From Betaproteobacteria bacterium (lineage in GTDB: Bacteria; Pseudomonadota; Gammaproteobacteria; Burkholderiales; Thiobacillaceae), in contig JAIFLB010000167.1 in the NCBI GenBank assembly GCA_020049245.1, positions 1-5,108 of the forward strand: a stretch of DNA of 5,108 nucleotides, read 5' to 3'. The translations under genes were made by a program, and so were the position numbers. Below the pieces are notes generated by a model that was given only the letters and a program-made list of their open reading frames with translations, was not told the DNA's origin and ran no database searches. Positions 1 through 4,899 of this stretch are shown piece after piece (positions within the stretch are counted from its first letter, which is position 1; the number at the start of each line of letters is the position of its first letter).

Positions 1-1156
1 AAAGCGGTGACATTTCGCGCAACTTGCCGATCTTTTCGTGCAGCAGTTTGATCGTGTAATCGATCTCTTCTTCGGTGGTGAAGCGGCCGATAGTGAAGCG
101 GATCGAGCTGTGCGCCAGTTCGTCGTTGCGACCCAGCGCCTTCAGCACGTAGGACGGTTCCAGGCTGGCTGAGGTACAGGCCGAACCAGAGGAAACAGCC
201 AGATCCTTGATCGCCATGATCAGGCTCTCGCCTTCGACAAAGTTGAAGCTGATGTTCAGGTTGCCAGCGATTCGACGTTCAAAATCGCCATTCAGATGCA
301 CTTCTTCCATGTCCAGAAAGCCGCGATAGAGCTTGTCGCGCAGGCTGCGGATACGCTCGGTTTCAGCACCCATTTCCATCTTGGCGATGCGGAAGGCTTC
401 GCCCATGCCGACGATTTGATGCGTCGCCAGCGTGCCGGAACGCATACCGCGTTCGTGGCCGCCGCCGTGCATCTGGGCTTCCAGGCGCACACGCGGTTTG
501 CGCCGCACATAGAGCGCACCGATGCCTTTCGGGCCGTAGGTTTTGTGCGCCGAGAAAGACATCAGATCAACCTTGAGTTTGCCCAGATCGATTTCAACCT
601 TGCCGGTAGCCTGCGCAGCGTCAACGTGGAACAGGATGCCCTTCGAGCGGCACAGTTCGCCAATCGCGGGAATGTCCTGGATGACACCGATTTCGTTGTT
701 GACGTACATCACTGAAACCAGAATGGTGTCCGGGCGAATCGCCGCCTTCAACTCTTCCATGTCGATCAGACCATTCGGCTGCACACCGAGGTAGGTCACT
801 TCGTAACCTTCGCGTTCCAGTTCGCGGCAGGTATCCAGCACCGCCTTATGTTCGGTTTTCACCGTGATCAGGTGCTTGCCCTTGCCGTGATAAAAATGCG
901 CCGCGCCCTTGATGGCGAGGTTGTTCGATTCGGTCGCGCCCGAGGTCCAGACGATTTCCTTCGGATCGGCATTCACCAACGCCGCTACATGCGCCCTCGC
1001 CTCTTCCACCGCCTTGTCGGCGTCCCAGCCAAACACATGCGAACGCGAAGCCGGGTTGCCGAACATTTCGGTCAGATAGGGAATCATCTTCGCGGCAACG
1101 CGCGGATCAACCGGCGTGGTCGCGGAGTAATCGAGGTAAATGGGGGTCTTGACCAT
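1..1156 (-). CDS. iscS: Cysteine desulfurase IscS (3' end cut by window edge)
   Basis: IscS is the PLP-dependent cytosolic enzyme that takes sulfur from L-cysteine as an enzyme-bound persulfide, releases alanine, and passes the sulfur to IscU and tRNA-thiolation partners. My translation of the minus strand gives 385 residues opening MVKTPIYLDYSATTPVDPRV, closely matching E. coli IscS throughout. The PLP-binding lysine is K205 in SAHKTYGPKG, the cofactor-stacking histidine is near 103 in KTEHKAVLDTC, and the catalytic loop cysteine is C327 in SSGSACTSASLEPSY. The window stops at LREMSPL, where the E. coli protein (404 aa) has about 19 more residues, so the gene is intact but incomplete here. 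I chose ATG 1156 because GGAG lies 9 bases upstream and the N-terminus fits the family. An in-frame ATG at 1171 (adding MEHTK) overlaps the iscR stop as TGATG and is the alternative. It is co-transcribed with iscR; iscU is expected just beyond base 1. Confidence 0.97.
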   Translation of the reverse strand, partial: MVKTPIYLDYSATTPVDPRVAAKMIPYLTEMFGNPASRSHVFGWDADKAVEEARAHVAALVNADPKEIVWTSGATESNNLAIKGAAHFYHGKGKHLITVKTEHKAVLDTCRELEREGYEVTYLGVQPNGLIDMEELKAAIRPDTILVSVMYVNNEIGVIQDIPAIGELCRSKGILFHVDAAQATGKVEIDLGKLKVDLMSFSAHKTYGPKGIGALYVRRKPRVRLEAQMHGGGHERGMRSGTLATHQIVGMGEAFRIAKMEMGAETERIRSLRDKLYRGFLDMEEVHLNGDFERRIAGNLNISFNFVEGESLIMAIKDLAVSSGSACTSASLEPSYVLKALGRNDELAHSSIRFTIGRFTTEEEIDYTIKLLHEKIGKLREMSPL

Positions 1157-1170
1157 CTTTGTATGCTCCA

Positions 1171-1713
1171 TCAACCGTTAACGACTGTTTTGTGTTCCTG
1201 ACCTGACTTGTGCATCAGGCCGGGCGTGATGTCCGCCGAACCCACCACACGCCGTGTGTCGTGCTTGTGGCCATGCGCCTGGCCATGCAACGCCTCTTCG
1301 GCCTGCTTGGCCAGCTGAGTGGTCACCAGTTCGTCCAGATTCACTGAATCCAGATAATCGTAGATGCGCGCATTCAGGCTCATCCACAGATCGTGGGTCA
1401 TGCATTCGCGATCGTCGTGGCAATTGCCAAGACCACCGCATTGGGTGGCATCGATAGGCTCATCGACCGCGCGAATGATGTCGGCCACGGAAATATTGTC
1501 CATGGTCTGGGCCAGGGTATAACCGCCGCCCGGACCGCGCACGCTGTCGACAATGCCCTGCCGGCGCAAACGGCCGAACAGTTGCTCAAGGTAAGACAAT
1601 GAAATCCGCTGCCGCTCACTGATGCCAGCCAGCGTGACTGGCCCGCGTTGATGTCGCATGCCCAGATCGATCATCGCCGTTACCGCAAAACGTCCTTTGG
1701 TGGTCAGCCGCAT
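1171..1713 (-). CDS. iscR: Fe-S cluster-sensing transcriptional regulator IscR
   Basis: IscR is an Rrf2-family winged-helix regulator that binds a [2Fe-2S] cluster. In its holo form it represses the isc operon; apo-IscR acts at other sites (family knowledge). The 180-residue protein opens MRLTTKGRFAVTAMIDLG and has the recognition region ISERQRISLSYLEQLF (about 31-46) and the wing SVRGPGGGYTL (58-67). All cluster ligands known from E. coli are present: C92, C98, C104 and H107 (ECMTH). E. coli IscR has 162 residues; the extra length is a His-rich, low-conservation tail (about 140-180, with HGQAHGHKHD). GAGG at 1720-1723, six bases ahead of ATG 1713, supports the start. It is the first gene of the iscRS... 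operon, its stop touches the alternative iscS start, and its promoter carries an IscR-type site, so negative autoregulation is likely. Confidence 0.97.
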   Translation of the reverse strand: MRLTTKGRFAVTAMIDLGMRHQRGPVTLAGISERQRISLSYLEQLFGRLRRQGIVDSVRGPGGGYTLAQTMDNISVADIIRAVDEPIDATQCGGLGNCHDDRECMTHDLWMSLNARIYDYLDSVNLDELVTTQLAKQAEEALHGQAHGHKHDTRRVVGSADITPGLMHKSGQEHKTVVNG

Positions 1714-1746
1714 GATGTGCCTCGTTGTTGATGGATGAATGGTGAC

Positions 1747-1775
1747 ACTCTACTAATCCCGATTAATTTGGTCAA
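1747..1775 (-). promoter_or_regulatory. iscR promoter (sigma70 type)
   Basis: On the minus strand, TTGACC (1770-1775, -35) is followed after exactly 17 bases by TAGAGT (1747-1752, -10). Transcription would begin near 1740, giving a leader of about 27 nt before the iscR ATG. The -35 hexamer contains the TGA stop codon of cysE (1772-1774), so the promoter starts inside the upstream gene. The box matches are good but start-site mapping is absent. Confidence 0.75.
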
Positions 1776-1779
1776 CTAT
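1755..1779 (-). promoter_or_regulatory. Predicted IscR (type 1-like) operator of iscR
   Basis: The minus strand reads ATAGTTGACC, then AAATTAATCGGGATT. This fits the layout of known IscR type 1 sites, in which two arms flank an A/T-rich centre and overlap the -35 element. The core TTGAC-N8-TCGGG recurs with identical spacing upstream of cysE. Its place over the -35 box and spacer fits repression by holo-IscR. The sequence pattern is seen directly; binding is inferred from the family. Confidence 0.7.
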
Positions 1780-2500
1780 TCAATAAATGGTCATCCGCCG
1801 CATTCGCTTCCTTGTGCCCGCCCAGGCGCGCCAGTTCCGCCATGACCCACGCCAGACGTTGATCGGTATTGGCAGAGTGATCGATCAGGCCATGGATCGC
1901 CTTCACCATCGGATCATTCATGTCGCTGGAAACCGCATAGGCGGAAAAACCCAGCTTCTTCGCCACTTCCTCGCGCGCCTTGTCCACTTCGGCATCGAGA
2001 ATCCGAGCCGGAATACCGATCGCCGTAGCGCCATCCGGCACATCCTTTACCACCACCGCATTGGAGCCGACCTTGGCGCCGGCGCCGAGCGTAATCGGCC
2101 CGAGTATCTTGGCGCCAGCGCCGACAATCACGCCGGGCATCAAGGTGGGATGCCGCTTGCCCTTGTTCCATGAGGTGCCGCCCAGCGTGACGCCGTGGTA
2201 CAGCGTGCAATCGTCGCCAATTTCGGCCGTCTCGCCGATCACCACACCCATGCCGTGATCGATGAACACGCGGCGACCGATCGTCGCGCCCGGATGAATC
2301 TCGATACCAGTCAGCCAACGCGCGAGATGGCTCGACAAACGTGCCAGCCACTTGAAACCGGCACGCCAGAACTGATGCGACATGCGATGCCAGATGATGG
2401 CGTGCACGCCGGGATAGGTAGTCAGTACCTCGAAAAAGGTGCGCGCCGCTGGATCCCGGTCAAATACAACGCGAATGTCTTCCCGCAATCTGGCGAACAT
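1772..2500 (-). CDS. cysE: Serine O-acetyltransferase CysE
   Basis: CysE acetylates L-serine with acetyl-CoA to give O-acetylserine, the first committed step of cysteine synthesis, in the cytosol. The 242-residue protein has an N-terminal helical region (1-65, with DRDP at 14-17) and a left-handed beta-helix of hexapeptide repeats (about 66-165). The catalytic Asp-His pair is D81-H82 (IDHGMG) and the second histidine is H117 in GKRHPTL, offset 76 residues from E. coli numbering. A helical tail (about 170-242) follows, as in the short beta-proteobacterial form. The protein ends NS and lacks the C-terminal isoleucine that docks CysE into CysK in enterobacteria. ATG 2500 is the only usable start because an in-frame stop lies five codons upstream, yet no Shine-Dalgarno sequence is visible. 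Neighbour iscR starts 58 bases past its stop. Pairing with iscS makes sense, since cysteine is the IscS substrate. Confidence 0.96.
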   Translation of the reverse strand: MFARLREDIRVVFDRDPAARTFFEVLTTYPGVHAIIWHRMSHQFWRAGFKWLARLSSHLARWLTGIEIHPGATIGRRVFIDHGMGVVIGETAEIGDDCTLYHGVTLGGTSWNKGKRHPTLMPGVIVGAGAKILGPITLGAGAKVGSNAVVVKDVPDGATAIGIPARILDAEVDKAREEVAKKLGFSAYAVSSDMNDPMVKAIHGLIDHSANTDQRLAWVMAELARLGGHKEANAADDHLLNS

Positions 2501-2530
2501 TTGAATATTCGAGAATTATGAAGAGCGAGA

Positions 2531-2559
2531 AGTATGCAATTCCCGAGTATTTGGGTCAA
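2531..2559 (-). promoter_or_regulatory. cysE promoter (sigma70 type)
   Basis: On the minus strand, TTGACC (2554-2559) and CATACT (2531-2536) are separated by 17 bases, the same geometry and -35 hexamer as the iscR promoter. Transcription would begin near 2524, leaving a leader of only about 24 nt with no clear ribosome binding site. This gives cysE its own promoter, as expected if inserted DNA cut it off from the trmJ side. Confidence 0.65.
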
Positions 2560-2563
2560 TTTC
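2539..2563 (-). promoter_or_regulatory. Second predicted IscR-type operator, upstream of cysE
   Basis: The minus strand carries GAAATTGACC followed by CAAATACTCGGGAAT. Aligned with the iscR operator, the TTGAC and TCGGG blocks are identical and are again separated by 8 bases, with an A/T-rich centre and the same offset from the -35 box. The outer left arm is less conserved (GAAA against ATAG), so this may be a weaker site. IscR control of cysE is an inference from this match. Confidence 0.6.
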
Positions 2564-2639
2564 TGTGTCCAACAAGAAGATTGCCAAAGCAATGTTGATG
2601 CAAGGAGGCAGAGAAGCCATCGAATAGGGGAAGCTGAAA

Positions 2640-2963
2640 CTAATCGCTCTCAGCCACAACCTTCCGCAACATTTCAATCAGTCGCTTACGAGCATCCATA
2701 GGCAATGATCCCAAGATAATCAAAGCTTCGGCCAAATCGTCATCTTCTGTGTAGAGGAAAGAAGCGGGCACATGGAGGACATTCGCTAGCCTTTTAACCA
2801 TCTGGAAATCCGGCGCGTGCTTGCCTTTTTCATATTGGTTAACGCGTGGACTTGCCGACATCTCATCTATCCCAGCAGCCACTCCAAGTGCGAATTGCGA
2901 TATCCCAAGCTTTTGCCGCGCCTCTTTGAGGCGACGAGCAACAACCGGGAAATCTGAGTCCAT
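2640..2963 (-). CDS. XRE-family helix-turn-helix regulator
   Basis: A 107-residue protein with an N-terminal Cro/C1-type HTH (about 9-70). The visible marks are RRLKEARQKLGISQ (helix 1), the helix-2 segment FALGVAAGI, and recognition segment MSASPRVNQYEKGKHAPDF. KRLANVLHVPASFLY closes the five-helix fold, and a short acidic/helical tail (about 73-107) may mediate dimerisation. The SASPRVNQYEKG insert marks a subgroup common as small stand-alone regulators. No protease or sensor domain is present. ATG 2963 lacks a strong Shine-Dalgarno sequence, but the N-terminus fits the family. It diverges from the lipoprotein pair across 147 bases that contain two palindromes, so I infer that it represses those genes and itself. 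It is less GC-rich than the isc genes and lies between cysE and trmJ, consistent with acquisition. Its target and signal are unknown. Confidence 0.88.
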   Translation of the reverse strand: MDSDFPVVARRLKEARQKLGISQFALGVAAGIDEMSASPRVNQYEKGKHAPDFQMVKRLANVLHVPASFLYTEDDDLAEALIILGSLPMDARKRLIEMLRKVVAESD

Positions 2964-2987
2964 AAAGCATTACCACTAACGCCGAGG

Positions 2988-3004
2988 ACTAAGATGTTCT
3001 TAGT
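2988..3004. promoter_or_regulatory. Operator-like palindrome 1
   Basis: ACTAAGA-TGT-TCTTAGT is a perfect 7-3-7 inverted repeat, 24 bases ahead of the xre start codon. A weak minus-strand -10 candidate (TAAGAA, 2997-3002; 17 bases after TTAGCA at 3020-3025) overlaps it, which would suit autorepression. Size and symmetry fit a dimeric HTH regulator. Binding by the adjacent XRE protein is inferred. Confidence 0.65.
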
Positions 3005-3010
3005 TATTTC

Positions 3011-3039
3011 TTGATGCTTTGCTAAGACTTACTTAGTAT
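3011..3039 (+). promoter_or_regulatory. Promoter of the lipoprotein pair
   Basis: TTGATG (3011-3016) and TAGTAT (3034-3039) lie 17 bases apart on the plus strand, 4-5 of 6 matches each to the sigma70 boxes. Initiation near 3046 would give a leader of about 65 nt to ATG 3111. Palindrome 2 covers the end of the spacer and most of the -10, so a bound repressor would block it. Confidence 0.65.
3021..3037. promoter_or_regulatory. Operator-like palindrome 2
   Basis: GCTAAGACTTACTTAGT resembles palindrome 1 at most arm positions (CTAAGA on the left, CTTAGT on the right) but is symmetric only in its inner five bases per arm. Centre-to-centre distance to palindrome 1 is 33 bp, about three helical turns, placing both on one DNA face. 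A possible half-site (CTAAGAAC) follows at 3065-3072. The imperfect symmetry suggests a weaker site than palindrome 1. Confidence 0.6.
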
Positions 3040-3110
3040 TCGCAAGGGTTGCAGACGCCTTCCCCTAAGAACGTCGCCGTGGCAATTCACAAAATTCCAA
3101 TGGAGAAATT

Positions 3111-3755
3111 ATGAAAATCGTAGTGAATATGCTTTTCGTGGCGTTTCTCGCCACTGGTTGTGCAAGTGAAGTTCCTATCCCAACTACGTATCCGTTAACA
3201 AGCCAGCACAAACTCAAGTCCGCTCATCACTGGGACGTGATCGCCAAGGACGTTGCCCAGCAGACAATCTCCAGTCTGACTAAAAACAATCTATCAAGCA
3301 TTCCAGTTACGGTAAGTACTCAGCAGCCTGATGCCCCGTTTCAGATGGGATTCCGCAATTTCCTCATCACACATTTGGTTGACCTGAATCAGCCTGTCGC
3401 ACAGAAAAATGCCGAAATTGAAGTGCAATTCGAGACTCAGGTTGTAAGGCATACCAGTGAAAGACGGGCAAGCATCCCTGGCGAACTTACCGCACTGACT
3501 GCCGGCATCATAGTGGCAAGAAATGCAGCCTTACATTGGGGGAATAACTCCCTAAGCGGTGGCGCTCTTGCAATTGCTGGCCTTGCTGACTGGGGTAAAG
3601 GCTATGACACTGGATTATCTAAAACTGAAGTCATTGTAACGACCTCAGTCACCCGAAATGGTCAGTTCCTGATGCGCAAGACTGATGTCTATTATCTTGA
3701 CGACGTGGACGGCGCCCTCTTCGAACAAATGAAGCAATGGAGGGTTGTAGGATGA
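3111..3755 (+). CDS. Putative outer-membrane lipoprotein, family not recognised
   Basis: The 214-residue product begins with a lipoprotein signal: MK, a hydrophobic run, then the lipobox LATG-C with acylated cysteine C17. The +2 residue is Ala, not Asp, so sorting to the outer membrane is expected. GGAG, six bases ahead of ATG 3111, supports the start. The mature part has an amphipathic stretch HWDVIAKDVAQQTISSL (40-56), alternating hydrophobic strands (65-69; 101-113), a Gly/Ala-rich segment (about 129-160, with SLSGGALAIAGLADWGKG) and a terminal strand-rich part (172-196). The order helix-strand-helix-strand recalls the LpoB/CsgG/FlgO fold, but that is a weak reading without a search. It overlaps the next lipoprotein gene by ATGA, so the two are translationally coupled and may act together. 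Base composition is clearly lower in GC than iscS. Confidence 0.8.
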   Translation: MKIVVNMLFVAFLATGCASEVPIPTTYPLTSQHKLKSAHHWDVIAKDVAQQTISSLTKNNLSSIPVTVSTQQPDAPFQMGFRNFLITHLVDLNQPVAQKNAEIEVQFETQVVRHTSERRASIPGELTALTAGIIVARNAALHWGNNSLSGGALAIAGLADWGKGYDTGLSKTEVIVTTSVTRNGQFLMRKTDVYYLDDVDGALFEQMKQWRVVG

Positions 3756-4291
3756 ACAAGATCATACTTTTCGCCTGTCTTTCCCTGTTGCTTGGTTGTC
3801 AAAACACGCCGCATCGCAACCCGTTAATCAACCATAACAGTTACATCGAATCGACCTATGAGGCAGTAGACAAGTTGTCCGCACAACTGAGCCAGCACAC
3901 GCACTACTTGAACAAGAATGAACCCATACTGGTCGCCACTTTGGTTAGCGTCGACGAACTAGAAAGCGCTTCCAGGCTTGGACGCTCAATTTCAGAGCAA
4001 GTCGCTGCAAGATTGACTCAGAAAGGATTCAAAGTCGTTGAGGTCAAGTTGCGTGGCTCCCTATTTGTCAAGCGTGCAGAAGGGGAACTGCTTTTGTCGA
4101 GAGAGATCGCGCAGATCAGTCAGTCTTACAAAGCACCTGCCGTTGTCGTAGGAACCTATGCGCCAGCAACAAACTTTGTACATATCAATCTCAAAGTCGT
4201 GTCCGCAGATTCACAACTTGTTCTCGCTGCCGAAGACTACGGATTGCCACTGGACGAAAACACAAAGACATTGCTGAACTCCGGCCGCTAG
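3752..4291 (+). CDS. FlgO-like outer-membrane lipoprotein
   Basis: This 179-residue lipoprotein has signal MNKIILFACLSLLLG and lipobox LLLG-C (C16, followed by Gln, so outer-membrane sorting). The mature part matches my memory of the FlgO domain: an N-terminal helix (31-47), the strand EPILVATLVSVDEL (57-70), then SRLGRSISEQVAARLTQKG (74-92), VVEVKLRGSLF (95-105), the GELLLSREIAQI helix, AVVVGTY and a final strand-rich part to about 168. In Vibrio, FlgO is a flagellum-associated outer-membrane lipoprotein, but FlgO-type proteins also occur outside flagellar loci, and no flagellar gene is seen here. I chose ATG 3752, which overlaps the upstream stop as ATGA and has GGAGGG (3739-3744) seven bases ahead. 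The in-frame ATG at 3737 sits on that ribosome binding site and would spoil the signal peptide. Molecular role unknown; a partner of the preceding lipoprotein is inferred. Confidence 0.82.
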   Translation: MNKIILFACLSLLLGCQNTPHRNPLINHNSYIESTYEAVDKLSAQLSQHTHYLNKNEPILVATLVSVDELESASRLGRSISEQVAARLTQKGFKVVEVKLRGSLFVKRAEGELLLSREIAQISQSYKAPAVVVGTYAPATNFVHINLKVVSADSQLVLAAEDYGLPLDENTKTLLNSGR

Positions 4292-4327
4292 GTTGAGCCA
4301 AGAGAAAAGCTTGTAAGGCTTCCCTCT

Positions 4328-4558
4328 CTAAGGCATTCCACAAAAGCTAGAGCGTCCGCGGCTTCCGGGCCGCGTTAAAATACCCCTCCAGATCGCCACT
4401 TCCTCGTCTTCCAGACCGGCCTTGGCGAAGAAACTTCGCAGCCGTGGCATCAGGCGTTTCGGGTTGGCCGGGTCGAGAAAATCAATCTCGACCCGCAATT
4501 TCTCCATCTCGGTCAACAGGTTTTCCTGGGCGAACTGTGCATCAACCAGAAATTTCAT
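4328..4558 (-). pseudogene. Chimeric ORF: toxin start fused to trmJ 3' fragment
   Basis: This 76-codon ORF begins MKFLVDAQ, the usual opening of DUF5615/PIN-like (VapC45-type) toxins, and starts as ATGA over the DUF433 antitoxin stop, as such toxins do. From about residue 11 it is the C-terminal part of TrmJ (ENLLTEMEK ... EEVAIWRGIL), matching the copy at 4945-5108. The rest of the toxin, including its acidic catalytic residues, is gone. Relative to the outer copy, one base is missing between 4376 and 4377. This shifts the frame after RGIL and gives the tail TRPGSRGRSSFCGMP. Restoring the base would end the protein as RGILNAARKPRTL at a TAG at 4347-4349. An R-to-S change (residue 42) hits the conserved RLRRFF motif of TrmJ. 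It could be translated by coupling to the antitoxin, but I regard it as a decaying junction product, not a working gene. Confidence 0.75.
4365..4527 (-). repeat. Direct repeat, inner copy of trmJ 3' end
   Basis: These 163 bases align with 4945-5108 with 5 substitutions and 1 single-base gap (158 of 164 aligned positions identical, counted by hand). Similarity stops sharply at CCGGGC on the low-coordinate side. On the other side it still continues at the window edge, so the full repeat length is unknown. The inner copy holds the degenerate changes. Confidence 0.9.
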
Positions 4559-4779
4559 GCCGCCAGACGTTCCATCTGTTTCACATGCGCCAGACGGGCT
4601 GCGTAGGACAACACCGCGAGAATGTCTTCACGTTCCAGGTCTTGGTAGTCGGCCAGAATGTCTTCAATACTCATATCTGCCGCCAGCCATTCCAGCACGC
4701 TTTCAACCGGGTAGCGCAACCCGCGAATACAAGGCTTTCCATGGCAAATCGCAGGGTCCATCGTGATGCGTTCATTCAT
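4555..4779 (-). CDS. DUF433 family antitoxin (orphaned)
   Basis: A 74-residue protein matching the DUF433 (VapB45-like) family over its full length: MDPAICHGKPCIRGLRYPVESVLEWLA (7-33) contains the hallmark GKPCIRG. It is followed by IEDILADYQDLEREDILAVLSYAARL, the C-terminal helix-turn-helix-like part. Family members usually precede a DUF5615 or PIN-like toxin and bind both toxin and promoter DNA. I chose ATG 4779 because GGAG (4787-4790) lies seven bases upstream and the N-terminus fits; a longer in-frame start at 4857 adds 26 unlikely residues. The stop overlaps the following ATG as ATGA, the normal coupling to a toxin, but only about eight toxin codons remain there. It may now be a free antitoxin able to neutralise related toxins, a DNA-binding remnant, or non-functional. 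Confidence 0.85.
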   Translation of the reverse strand: MNERITMDPAICHGKPCIRGLRYPVESVLEWLAADMSIEDILADYQDLEREDILAVLSYAARLAHVKQMERLAA

Positions 4780-4888
4780 CAGAGTTCTCCAGAAACCGTA
4801 GATTCGGACCAGCACGCAATGGCTGTTCATCGACTGACTCAATTTCAACAATATCACTCGCGCGAAAGTTTTCGTGGCGGCGACTCAT
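4772..4888 (-). CDS. Possible 38-residue ORF upstream of the DUF433 gene
   Basis: The frame opens MSRRHENFRASDIVEIESVD at ATG 4888 and ends FLENSDE, its stop overlapping the DUF433 start (ATGAATGA). It begins 11 bases after the outer trmJ stop, with a purine-rich AAAGGGAA that places GGG only two bases from the ATG, a poor spacing. Composition is charged and hydrophilic, with no signal peptide or membrane segment. I do not recognise it. It could be a small coupled leader protein, a remnant of a gene cut by the insertion, or chance: the frame is short and unsupported beyond its tight packing. Confidence 0.3.
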   Translation of the reverse strand: MSRRHENFRASDIVEIESVDEQPLRAGPNLRFLENSDE

Positions 4889-4899
4889 TTCCCTTTGAC

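Noticed and set aside
296..715. Plus-strand 139-codon open frame opposite iscS
   Set aside because: It lies antisense to a strongly conserved gene in GC-rich DNA and has no recognisable protein motif; a shadow frame.
1787..2521. Plus-strand open frames opposite cysE
   Set aside because: The minus-strand frame encodes a complete CysE with catalytic residues; the opposite frames show only low-complexity composition.
2580..2593. ATTGC-CAAA-GCAAT inverted repeat downstream of the xre gene, possible terminator
   Set aside because: The stem is only five pairs, A/T-rich, and no T-run follows on either strand.
2534..2701. Plus-strand frame starting MQFPSIWVNF across the cysE promoter and xre 3' end
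   Set aside because: No ribosome binding site, it overlaps the opposite xre gene and both promoter boxes, and its composition is not protein-like.
3737..3751. Earlier in-frame ATG for the FlgO-like gene
   Set aside because: It sits on the GGAGGG ribosome binding site used by ATG 3752 and would place charged residues and a cysteine ahead of a normal lipoprotein signal.
4298..4330. Imperfect hairpin (AGAG..AAGC / GCTT..CTCT) after the FlgO-like gene, possible terminator
   Set aside because: Two central mismatches and no T-tract follow the stem, so it does not meet the form of an intrinsic terminator.
4422..4766. Plus-strand 114-codon open frame opposite the DUF433 gene and the inner trmJ repeat
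   Set aside because: It is antisense to two recognisable coding sequences and has no family signature.
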